15,089 nucleotides of DNA from CALDOK01 sp964481655 (GTDB taxonomy: Bacteria; Myxococcota_A; UBA796; JAFGLY01): contig CAYZVO010000224.1 in the NCBI GenBank assembly GCA_964481655.1, forward strand, positions 1 through 15,089, read 5' to 3'. The first letter of the stretch is position 1. Each line of letters starts with the position of its first letter. Position numbers and translations under genes: made by a program. Under the pieces are notes generated by a model, which did no database searches, was not told the origin of the DNA, and saw nothing but the letters and a program-made list of their open reading frames with translations. Of this stretch, positions 1 through 6,651 are shown one piece after another.

Positions 1-143
1 GGGTGGCGGACGGCGACGTCGCGCTCCACCAGGCCCGTCAGCAGGGCTTCTCGCAGGGCGCGCAGGCGCGGGGACAGGGGGGCGGGGACGGCCCCCGCCG
101 GAGCGGCGGGGGCGCGGGTGGAGCTCGAGTCGGCAGGGGACAT
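1..143 (-). CDS. MoxR/RavA-type AAA+ ATPase, N-terminal fragment (runs off the window)
   Basis: Only the first 47 codons are inside the window; the gene continues past base 1. The start is ATG at 143-141, with GAGG a few bases upstream. After a disordered Ala/Pro-rich leader of about 22 residues the sequence reads LRALREALLTGLVERDVAVR. In RavA-type MoxR ATPases a helix of this kind (leucine-rich, G-L-x-E-R-x-x-A-x-R) lies just before the Walker A loop. These ATPases act as chaperone-like remodelling factors, often beside a von Willebrand factor A protein. Walker A itself lies outside the window, so the call rests on this helix alone. The start is 11 bases after the stop of the small upstream gene, so the two are probably co-transcribed. 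Confidence 0.6.
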   Translation of the reverse strand, partial: MSPADSSSTRAPAAPAGAVPAPLSPRLRALREALLTGLVERDVAVRH

Positions 144-154
144 GGGTTCCTCGG

Positions 155-316
155 CTATCGACCGCCCGGCTTGGAGCCAGGGCCGCCCTTGGTGGGCTGG
201 TGGTTGGGGTTCTTCTGGTTGGAGCGGTTGTCCCGCGCGGCCTTGTGGGCCGGGTTGTTCGGGTTCTTGACGTTTGAACGCTGGTCGTTGGGGGAGGGCG
301 TGCGCTTCTTGGGCAT
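155..316 (-). CDS. Small Asn/Pro-rich repeat protein, 53 residues
   Basis: This short, very hydrophilic, basic protein starts at ATG 316-314, with GAGGA eight bases upstream. The same frame stays open further upstream, but that part looks like non-coding sequence. It contains two imperfect copies of D-x-R-S-N-x-K-N-P-N, at about residues 11-20 and 29-38, followed by a Gly/Pro/Lys tail. There is no signal peptide, membrane segment or catalytic motif. From memory, similar SN-x-x-NPNN-type repeat proteins occur widely in proteobacteria as unannotated ORFs, sometimes mislabelled alpha-amylase; their role is unknown to me. It sits 86 bases after the nucleotidyltransferase stop and 11 bases before the MoxR-type gene. 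It is probably disordered, and a stress or nucleic-acid-associated role is only a guess. Confidence 0.65.
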   Translation of the reverse strand: MPKKRTPSPNDQRSNVKNPNNPAHKAARDNRSNQKNPNHQPTKGGPGSKPGGR

Positions 317-402
317 GGTCTCGGTCCTCGGTTTGTTCGCGGGCGGGATGCCACGCTCTCGGATTCTGGGGACGGAACCAGCTCCGGTCACTCCCGGGAT
401 CT

Positions 403-1155
403 TCACCCGCAGAGCCAGCGCTCCACGTCTCGGGACGCGGTCCACTGGTGGGGCTGGGGCGCACGACGTTGCAGGGCGCGTGCGTGGTTCTTCAGGGCTG
501 TGAGCCGGCCAGGCAGCTTCGCGGACCAGGCGTCATTCCACGCGGGGAACGCCGCGGGTCGAAGGATGGACTCCACGGCCTCGGGGCTGGCTCGCTCGGT
601 GAGCCACCCGACGACACGGAGGAACAACCCGAGGGGAGAGTGCTGCCCGGGGTTCGGATCGAGGCCGATGACGAGGGCCTCGACCGCCCAACCGGACACC
701 CAGGGCAGCTCACCCGCGCGCGTCCAGATCTTGAGCGCTCGCACCGCGGCCTGGCGGGCCCGCTGGTCGTGGAACGGCCCGCTGTCCGGTAGGGGGCGGC
801 TCCCGAACGCAGCGTTGGCGAACGCGATGTCGGCCTTGGCTGCTCCATGGTGTGCCGGCAGCCGCACGGCGTGACTCTGGATGCGCGCGGGACGGCCCAG
901 ATCCCGCTCGATGGTGGCGCGCAGGCGCTTGCGTTGGGCCACGGTGACCGGGACCGATGACTCGAGGCAGAGGTCCAGGTCGCTGCCATCGATGGCGGTG
1001 TTCTTGCGCTGCGATCCGGCCCATCGCAGCTGGCTCGCCGGCAGGACAGACCTCGCCGAGCGAGTCAGCTGCTGCATCAGCGCGTTGTCCTCGCGCGTTC
1101 TCCGGTAGGCCCGTGTGTTCACGAAGGCCTCGAAGTAGCCGTTGGCACTGCTCAT
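403..1155 (-). CDS. Nucleotidyltransferase, CD-NTase/OAS1-like (candidate cyclic-oligonucleotide synthase)
   Basis: This 250-residue protein has a complete Pol-beta-type nucleotidyltransferase core. G47-S48 is followed by T53 and GSDLDL, giving metal ligands D59 and D61, and a third acidic strand, AKADIAFA, supplies D109. After it, about residues 136-163 (RQAAVRALKIWTR, then WVSGWAVEALVI) resemble the K-x-W and S-x-x-x-E helices of the C-terminal domain in OAS1 and bacterial CD-NTases. Such enzymes make 2'-5' oligoadenylates or cyclic di- and trinucleotides; CCA-adding or antibiotic-type transferases are alternatives. At 250 residues it is shorter than the roughly 300-400 I expect for CD-NTases. 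The start overlaps the stop of the upstream gene in ATGA, with AGGA eight bases upstream, so translation is coupled. No CBASS accessory gene (Cap2/Cap3, HORMA, TRIP13) is visible in this window. Confidence 0.72.
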   Translation of the reverse strand: MSSANGYFEAFVNTRAYRRTREDNALMQQLTRSARSVLPASQLRWAGSQRKNTAIDGSDLDLCLESSVPVTVAQRKRLRATIERDLGRPARIQSHAVRLPAHHGAAKADIAFANAAFGSRPLPDSGPFHDQRARQAAVRALKIWTRAGELPWVSGWAVEALVIGLDPNPGQHSPLGLFLRVVGWLTERASPEAVESILRPAAFPAWNDAWSAKLPGRLTALKNHARALQRRAPQPHQWTASRDVERWLCG

Positions 1156-2315
1156 GGTTCGATCCTGTGGCCGAGGGAACGCAGCTGGGGCAGGAGCATC
1201 AGCAGCCCAGGAGTGGCTGCCGTGATGGGCGGCTCATCTGCGGCTGCACGCTCGCGTGCCTCCACAGCGGTAGACGCGCGGACGTAGGCTGAGCGGACAG
1301 CCAGACCAGCCTGTTCACCCAACGTGACCTCGTCCCGCCACGCTCTCATCCGTGAGAACCGGTAGTGAATCACGGGTGTGTGGTCGGCGAGGATCGAGTG
1401 GTGGGACTCGAGCGTTCGCTCTGCCGCTCGCAGCCAGGGCTCACCCGTTCCGACGGTGCCGTCCCTCGAGCTCCGGGCGGGATGAGGCGCGAGGTGGGCC
1501 ACTGTGAGCGTGGCCTCCACAGCTGCGACCAGGAGATTGGCTGCCTTCTTGGGGGGTACGAGCTTGGCAAGACGCCCGATGTGCGCCAGTTGGCCCCCGG
1601 AGAGCAAGGTCCCCTGCAGCTCGGCAACGGGCTTGGGAGTCACCCGGCGGCGGCGGAGGCGGCCACGGTTCGCCCGCACCTCATGGGTGGGCCGCCGTCG
1701 CTGCCACAGCGCCAGCAGGCTCGTGACGAGGAGGGCGTCCCCGGCGTCGAGAGGTCCGCCGCCCGCCATCCTGGCAAAGGCCGCGCCCACGACCTGCGGG
1801 CTGCGACGGTGGTATGCCCAGGCATCGACCTGGCCCTCGCCCCGAGCGATGCGTTCGATGAGGGCCAACCAGCGGTGATCGGAGCGATGGCAGCGGAGCT
1901 CCCCTGCGAGGGAGTTCGCGATGGTCTTGGGCGTGGACCCGAGCGCGGGGGCCAGCCCGGCGATCCAGCGCGCGACGCCGTCGGCGGGGCAAAGGACTTC
2001 GAGCTGCTCGCCCAGTGCCCGAACAGTCCACGGCCGCGAAGGCGCCGATCTGATGATGGGTCGGACCTCTCGGGGCAGCAGCAGCTCACGGTGCGACCAA
2101 TCCGCCACCCCTCGGATCGCGCGCCGAGCGTCGTTTTCGGTCCAGCTCTTGCGCTCCCCCAGGTCGAGCAGCAACTCCCGCTGGGCTCGGCTGGGCCACA
2201 TCGCGCTGATGGCGCGTTCCAGGATCTCGCTGACGGACTGCAGCCCCAAGAGCACCTCGACCTCGGGTGAACTCACCATCCCGAGATCCCATAGTCCCTC
2301 ACCGTCTCGCGGCAA
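1152..2315 (-). CDS. Unrecognised basic protein coupled to the nucleotidyltransferase
   Basis: I do not recognise this 387-residue protein. It looks mainly helical, with no membrane segment, signal peptide or NTP-binding loop. Visible points are a helical N-terminal half (about 20-160), an Arg-rich patch at about 214-225, a hydrophobic helix at about 257-272, and a Leu-rich C-terminus. The segment R141-CHRSD-H147 fits the loose R-x4-6-H pattern of HEPN nucleases, but with no supporting context I treat it as chance. The open frame begins at TTG (2315) with GGAG ten bases upstream; ATG at 2279 (residue 13) is an alternative start. It begins 33 bases after the epimerase stop and ends in an ATGA overlap with the nucleotidyltransferase, so it is probably that enzyme's partner, effector or regulator. 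Confidence 0.7.
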   Translation of the reverse strand: MPRDGEGLWDLGMVSSPEVEVLLGLQSVSEILERAISAMWPSRAQRELLLDLGERKSWTENDARRAIRGVADWSHRELLLPREVRPIIRSAPSRPWTVRALGEQLEVLCPADGVARWIAGLAPALGSTPKTIANSLAGELRCHRSDHRWLALIERIARGEGQVDAWAYHRRSPQVVGAAFARMAGGGPLDAGDALLVTSLLALWQRRRPTHEVRANRGRLRRRRVTPKPVAELQGTLLSGGQLAHIGRLAKLVPPKKAANLLVAAVEATLTVAHLAPHPARSSRDGTVGTGEPWLRAAERTLESHHSILADHTPVIHYRFSRMRAWRDEVTLGEQAGLAVRSAYVRASTAVEARERAAADEPPITAATPGLLMLLPQLRSLGHRIEP

Positions 2316-2348
2316 GCCGCGAGTGCTCCGATCCTCTTCGCCCTGTTC

Positions 2349-3356
2349 CTAGACGTTCGAGTGCGGGTTGCGGATCTTCACCAGGCGCAGGCCCGCGATC
2401 AGCTCGTCCAGGCCGTGCTCCATGGTGACGGCGGTGCGGTAGCCGGTGTTGCGGATGCGCTCGTAGGAGACCGCGTAGTTGCGCTTGTCCAGATCCGAGC
2501 CGATGTCGGCGAAGTACAGCAGGTAGTCCAGCCGCTCCTTCAACATGTGGGTGATGTCTTCCTTGGTGAAGTTCATCGAGTCGTCGCCCACGTTGTAGGT
2601 GGTGTCCTTCATCGTCTCGAAGTTGGCGATGGTGTGCAGGAAGGCCCGGGCCATGTCCTGCACGTGGATGAAGGTGCGGCGGAAGTGGCGCTCGTAGACC
2701 AGCAGGTAGCGGCGCACCAGGGCCTGGTGGGTGAAGTCGTTGATCATCAGATCGAGCCGCAGCCGGGGCGCCAGCCCGAAGGCCGTGGCGAAGCGGAAGG
2801 AGACGGTGTTGGGCCGCTCCATGCACATGCCCTCGGCCAGGGTCTTGTTCTCGCCGTACAGCGACAGGGGGTTCAGCGGGGTGTCCTCGGTGCAGATCCC
2901 GTCGACCTCGCCGTAGTTCGAGCCGGTGGAGGCGTACAGCAGGGGTGTCTCCGGCGGGGTCAGATCCAGCACGTTGCGGGTGCCCTGGACGTTGACCGCG
3001 GTGGCCCGCTCCGGCTCCTTCTTGCACAGGGGGTAGCCCACATAGGCGGCGAGGTGTACGACCGCGTCCGCGCCCTCGAGGGCCTTGGCCAGCCCGTCGC
3101 GATCGAGGATGTCGAGCTCCTCGAAGGAGAAGTGGGGGTGGATGAAGACCGGCAGCAGGGAGTGGCCGCCGTACATCAGGCAGTCCACCACGTGCACCTG
3201 GTAGCCAGCGGCCAGCAGCCAGCGCACCAGCACGGAGCCGACGAAGCCGGCGCCGCCGGTGACCACGACCCGGGGGCCCGGCTCGGCGCGGGCCTGCAGC
3301 ATCGAGGCGTCGGTCACCCCGAGCAGGGGGGGAGCGGTGATGAGCGGATCAGCCAT
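2349..3356 (-). CDS. NAD-dependent epimerase/dehydratase (extended SDR), nucleotide-sugar type
   Basis: This 335-residue extended short-chain dehydrogenase most likely epimerises, reduces or dehydrates a nucleotide sugar in the cytoplasm. After a leader of about 28 residues comes the Rossmann dinucleotide loop TGGAGFVG (33-40). The cofactor strand HVVDCLMYGG (55-64) and HLAAYVG (101-107) follow. The active site shows YASTGSNYG (141-149), supplying the Ser/Thr, and Y167-x3-K171. The segment RFATAFG (188-194) is also typical of the family. The start is well supported by AGGAG seven bases before ATG 3356. It overlaps the end of the aminotransferase-fold gene by 8 bases, so the two are translationally coupled and probably act on the same sugar. 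The exact substrate cannot be read from the sequence. Confidence 0.88.
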   Translation of the reverse strand: MADPLITAPPLLGVTDASMLQARAEPGPRVVVTGGAGFVGSVLVRWLLAAGYQVHVVDCLMYGGHSLLPVFIHPHFSFEELDILDRDGLAKALEGADAVVHLAAYVGYPLCKKEPERATAVNVQGTRNVLDLTPPETPLLYASTGSNYGEVDGICTEDTPLNPLSLYGENKTLAEGMCMERPNTVSFRFATAFGLAPRLRLDLMINDFTHQALVRRYLLVYERHFRRTFIHVQDMARAFLHTIANFETMKDTTYNVGDDSMNFTKEDITHMLKERLDYLLYFADIGSDLDKRNYAVSYERIRNTGYRTAVTMEHGLDELIAGLRLVKIRNPHSNV

Positions 3357-4596
3357 GGTGGTACTCCTGGAGGCTCTCGACGAGCAGCGCGCCGTGGGCG
3401 GGGCCGAAGGCGTGGCTGTTGCCTACGAAGAAGCCGCGCTCGTGGACCGCGTCGGCCACGGGCATCGGCGAGGGTGTGCGGGTGCGGGGCAGGCCGGCGA
3501 AGGCTGGCTGCCGGGCGAGGTTGCTGCCCGAGATGGGCCGCGTGGCGATCTTGCGGTCTTCGAGGAAGGCCATCAGCTCGGCCCGCGGGTAGGGGGCGTC
3601 CGCCGCGATCTGCAGCGGGAAGGCGAAGCCGCCGTGCTCGGTGCCGGGCTGCTCTGGGAAGACCCGGAGGGGGAGCCCTGCGTCCTGCACCCGCCGGCAC
3701 CACCGGACGTGGTTGGCCCGGCGGCGCTGGATGAAGCCGTCCAGCCGTGGCAGCTGGTGCAGGCCGAAGGCGGCGGCGAGCTCGGTGGGGCGCAGGTTGA
3801 AGCCCGGCGTGGCGAACAGGAAGCGGGGGTCGATCTCGGGGTGGGCGGCGGCGATGGCCGCGGCGTCGCTGCGCTCGCGGATCCAGCCGTGGGCCCTCAT
3901 GGAGCGCATGCAGTCGGCCAGGACGGGATCGTCCGTGACCACCATGCCCCCCTCGACCGTGGTGATCTGGTGGCTGAAGAAGAACGAGAAGCTGCCCGCC
4001 ACCCCCAGGCCGCCCACGCGGCGTCCGCCCACGGTGGCGCCGTACCCGGAACAGGCGTCTTCGGCGACCAGCAGGCCCAGCTGCTCGAGGGGCTCGAGCT
4101 GGGCCGGGGCGCCCAGGGTGTGCACGGGGAAGGCCGCCCGGGTGCGGGGGCCCGCGGCTCGGGCCGCGGCGTCGGGGTCCATGCAGAGGGTCTCGGGCTC
4201 GACGTCCACCATCACCGCGGTCAGGCCGGCCTGCACCACCGGGAAGAGGGTGGTGGACCAGCCCACCGCGGGCACCAGCACCTCGTCCCCGGCCTCGAGG
4301 CGCCCGGCGGCCACCAGGGAGGTCCACAGCAGCAGGTTGGCCGAGGACCCGGAGTTGACCATCACGGCGTGCTCGCAGCCGGCCCAGGCCGCGAAGGCGG
4401 CCTCGAAGCGGCGCACCCGCTGGCCCATGGTGACGAAGGTGGTGACCAGGGCCTCGGTGGCCTCGATGACCTCTTCGGGGCCGAAGCCCACCACCTGCAA
4501 CGGGATGCCCTGGGCCGCGTCGTGCTCGGTGACGGGCAGGCCCGCCATGCGCTCGCGGATCAGGTCGTGCAGGGGATCGGGGCTGGGCGCGCTCAT
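3349..4596 (-). CDS. DegT/StrS-fold PLP enzyme with His in place of Lys (RfbH/ColD-type sugar 3-dehydratase)
   Basis: The fold is that of DegT/DnrJ/EryC1/StrS sugar aminotransferases, and at 415 residues the length is normal. NSGSSANLLL (81-90) binds the PLP phosphate, and AEDACSGYG (178-186) carries D180, the PLP-nitrogen ligand. GSFSFFFSHQITTVEGG (201-217) aligns with the usual SF-x3-K-x5-EGG loop but has His209 where the Schiff-base lysine should be. FNLRPTELAAAFGLHQL and RPISGSNLARQP follow. Lys-to-His at this site is known from ColD and RfbH, which remove the 3-hydroxyl of 4-keto-6-deoxy sugars instead of, or before, transamination. I therefore infer a role in 3,6-dideoxysugar synthesis. 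The start ATG overlaps the stop of the PHP gene in ATGA, with GAGGA four bases upstream. A true aminotransferase is unlikely without the lysine. Confidence 0.85.
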   Translation of the reverse strand: MSAPSPDPLHDLIRERMAGLPVTEHDAAQGIPLQVVGFGPEEVIEATEALVTTFVTMGQRVRRFEAAFAAWAGCEHAVMVNSGSSANLLLWTSLVAAGRLEAGDEVLVPAVGWSTTLFPVVQAGLTAVMVDVEPETLCMDPDAAARAAGPRTRAAFPVHTLGAPAQLEPLEQLGLLVAEDACSGYGATVGGRRVGGLGVAGSFSFFFSHQITTVEGGMVVTDDPVLADCMRSMRAHGWIRERSDAAAIAAAHPEIDPRFLFATPGFNLRPTELAAAFGLHQLPRLDGFIQRRRANHVRWCRRVQDAGLPLRVFPEQPGTEHGGFAFPLQIAADAPYPRAELMAFLEDRKIATRPISGSNLARQPAFAGLPRTRTPSPMPVADAVHERGFFVGNSHAFGPAHGALLVESLQEYHHG

Positions 4597-6599
4597 TCGG
4601 TCCTCGCAGCTGGCCGAGGCATCGTAGCAGGTTCGCCGCGCACGAAGAACGGGGAGGAGATCGCCAGGCCGCCGTTGCCCTGGAGCACCCGCACGTACAG
4701 GTACTCCCCGGCCTCGAGATCCTCGAGCTCGAGGCTGACCTGCAGCAGGGGCTCACCCGCCCCGGGGAGCCGCTCGATCACCGCGCCGCTGCGCACCAGC
4801 TCCACCGCCTCGAGGGGCGCATCGCCCACGGTGAAGATCACCACGGTGCTGCGGGGGGAGGGCTCGATGACGCTGCCCATGGGCTGCCCGTCCACGGTGG
4901 TGAAGAGCAGCGTGCGCGCGCCGTTGGTGGCGTAGGTCCGCCGGGTCCGGAAGGCCTCGTGCAGGCCCTCTCGCGTGTGCTCCACGTCGAGCACCGCCAC
5001 CAGCCCGCCCTGGCCGGAGGCGAGGTGGGTCAGGCCGGGGTGGCCGTCGTGGGAGTCTCCCGAGCCGATGATGCCCAGGGTGTAGCCGCGGTCCAGCGCG
5101 TCGCGCACGAAGTTGCCGGGCACGGCGCTGTAGATGGCGCCGGGGGCGTCGAGCGCCTCGGACACGCCGTGGACCGAGGCCACCTCCACCACCGGCTCGA
5201 GGGCGGGATCCGGGGGGACGGTCCAGTCGGTGGGGATCGGGCCGCCGCCGCTGTGGTGGGCGATGGTGATGGCCCGCTGGCCGGACAGGGCCTCCCACAG
5301 GTCCCGGGGGTCCTCGTAGCGGGGGTCCATGGAGGAGTACAGCTGGGGCCGATCGTCGAAGAAGAGCACGTGGCGGTGCCCGTGGATCCACGAGGTCCAC
5401 TCGTAGGCGTGCAGGGCCACGAAGCGCTCCGGCCGGTGGTGCTGGCGCACCGCCTCGCAGAGCCGATCCCACAGGGCTGGCTGCGCGTCGAGGAAGCGCA
5501 TCCCCCAGTGGTCGTGGTCGGTGATGGCGGCGAAGTCGAGCCCGGCAACGTCGCGGGCGTAGGCGAAGTAGTCCTCGGGGCTGCCGGTGCCGTCGGTGAA
5601 GGCGGTGTGGCCGTGCACGTCGCCGAACAGCACCCGGGGCACGCCGTCGGAGACCAGCAGCGGGTTGCTCTGCCCCAGCAGGCCGTCGGGGCCGATGGCG
5701 CGGACCTTGTACAGGCCCTCGGCCTCGGCGGTGAAGGGCAGGGTGAGCCGCGCCCCGGTCCCGAGCTCCACCCGCGGGGGCAGCCCCAGCCCTGGGGGGA
5801 TCACCTCCAGGCGCACGGGGCCGTCCACCCGGGGGCCGGCGTTGCCCTGGCCGTCCACCGCGGCGATGGTCAGGCGGCCCGAGGCTCCGACCGGGAGGGT
5901 GCCCGGCAGGGCCAGCACCAGGCCGGCGGCGTCCGCGGGCTCCATGGTGACGCTGGGGGAGTCCTCGAGCAGGCCCCGGACCCCGTCGCCGTCGCCGTCG
6001 ACGGTGATCCACAGGCGGGCGGCGTCTTCGGCGAAGCGGTCGGCGCGGGCGCCGGCGGCGCCGGCCCCGTAGTGGATGCGGATCCGTTCGCCGGGCTCGA
6101 GGGCCCGGCCCTTCACCGTGATGCCCAGCAGCTGGTCACCCCAGGTCTCGGCGTCGAGGGTCAGGCCGCCTGGCTCCCCGGGGCCGGCGTGCTCGACGGT
6201 GGTGTAGCCGGAGGCCTGGGGCGCGCGGACCTGGGGGGTGCTCCAACCCCAGAATGGCGAGACCTGCAGCCCGATCACCCCGTCCTCGGAGATCCCGTGC
6301 TCACCGGCCTCGTAGAGGATGGAGAAGCTCCCTCGCCGCCCGGCGATGGCCCGGTCGCCGCCGCCGTCCTCGTCCAGCTCGAGCCAGGCTCGACCCCCGC
6401 CATCCGAGGGGTGCCGCTCGGCGGCCTGATCGGCTCGCAGCTCCTCCACCATCTCCCAGTTGGCGTGCGCCGGCCCCTCCGCCTTTTCTTCATCGGAGAC
6501 CCACGAGATCTCCTGGACATCGTCTACCGGGGGCTCCGGCGTGGCGTCACAGCCCGCCAGGCCTGCGGCGAGCACGACCGCGCAGCGGAGCGGCGTCAT
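4593..6599 (-). CDS. PHP-domain (DUF3604-like) metal-dependent hydrolase, predicted lipoprotein
   Basis: From ATG 6599 this is a 668-residue protein. It starts with MTPLR, a hydrophobic stretch and the lipobox LAGC (Cys17), so it should be lipid-anchored outside the cytoplasm. Residues about 90-320 look like beta-rich Ig-like material containing DGDGDGV (201-207), a possible calcium loop. The PHP metal site follows: GDVHGHT (H329, H331), TDHDHW (D361-H364), E400, AHHSGGG (H448, H449), VHG (H477) and GSGDSHDGH (D515, H517). A further beta domain ends the protein. PHP enzymes hydrolyse phosphoesters, but the substrate here is unknown. The same frame is open to 6722, through the heptamer repeat and into the upstream gene; the lipobox favours the downstream ATG, although its ribosome site is weak. 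The stop overlaps the dehydratase start (ATGA). Confidence 0.82.
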   Translation of the reverse strand: MTPLRCAVVLAAGLAGCDATPEPPVDDVQEISWVSDEEKAEGPAHANWEMVEELRADQAAERHPSDGGGRAWLELDEDGGGDRAIAGRRGSFSILYEAGEHGISEDGVIGLQVSPFWGWSTPQVRAPQASGYTTVEHAGPGEPGGLTLDAETWGDQLLGITVKGRALEPGERIRIHYGAGAAGARADRFAEDAARLWITVDGDGDGVRGLLEDSPSVTMEPADAAGLVLALPGTLPVGASGRLTIAAVDGQGNAGPRVDGPVRLEVIPPGLGLPPRVELGTGARLTLPFTAEAEGLYKVRAIGPDGLLGQSNPLLVSDGVPRVLFGDVHGHTAFTDGTGSPEDYFAYARDVAGLDFAAITDHDHWGMRFLDAQPALWDRLCEAVRQHHRPERFVALHAYEWTSWIHGHRHVLFFDDRPQLYSSMDPRYEDPRDLWEALSGQRAITIAHHSGGGPIPTDWTVPPDPALEPVVEVASVHGVSEALDAPGAIYSAVPGNFVRDALDRGYTLGIIGSGDSHDGHPGLTHLASGQGGLVAVLDVEHTREGLHEAFRTRRTYATNGARTLLFTTVDGQPMGSVIEPSPRSTVVIFTVGDAPLEAVELVRSGAVIERLPGAGEPLLQVSLELEDLEAGEYLYVRVLQGNGGLAISSPFFVRGEPATMPRPAARTE

Positions 6600-6619
6600 G
6601 CCGCCCAGCGCCACTCGAG

Positions 6620-6647
6620 CTGTGGGCTGTGGGCTGTGGGCTGTGGG
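6620..6647. repeat. Tandem heptamer repeat, (CTGTGGG) x4
   Basis: Four perfect copies of the 7-base unit CTGTGGG (CCCACAG on the coding strand) lie in the 52-base gap between the double-CNB gene stop and the PHP lipoprotein start. A copy change would move the leader by 7 bases. If translation ever began further upstream in the same open frame, it would also shift that frame. Confidence 0.9.
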
Positions 6648-6651
6648 CTCG

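Noticed and set aside
1518..1900. HEPN-type R-x4-6-H motif in the partner of the nucleotidyltransferase
   Set aside because: One match (R141 to H147) in an Arg/His-rich protein is expected by chance, and the surrounding helices do not look like a HEPN domain.
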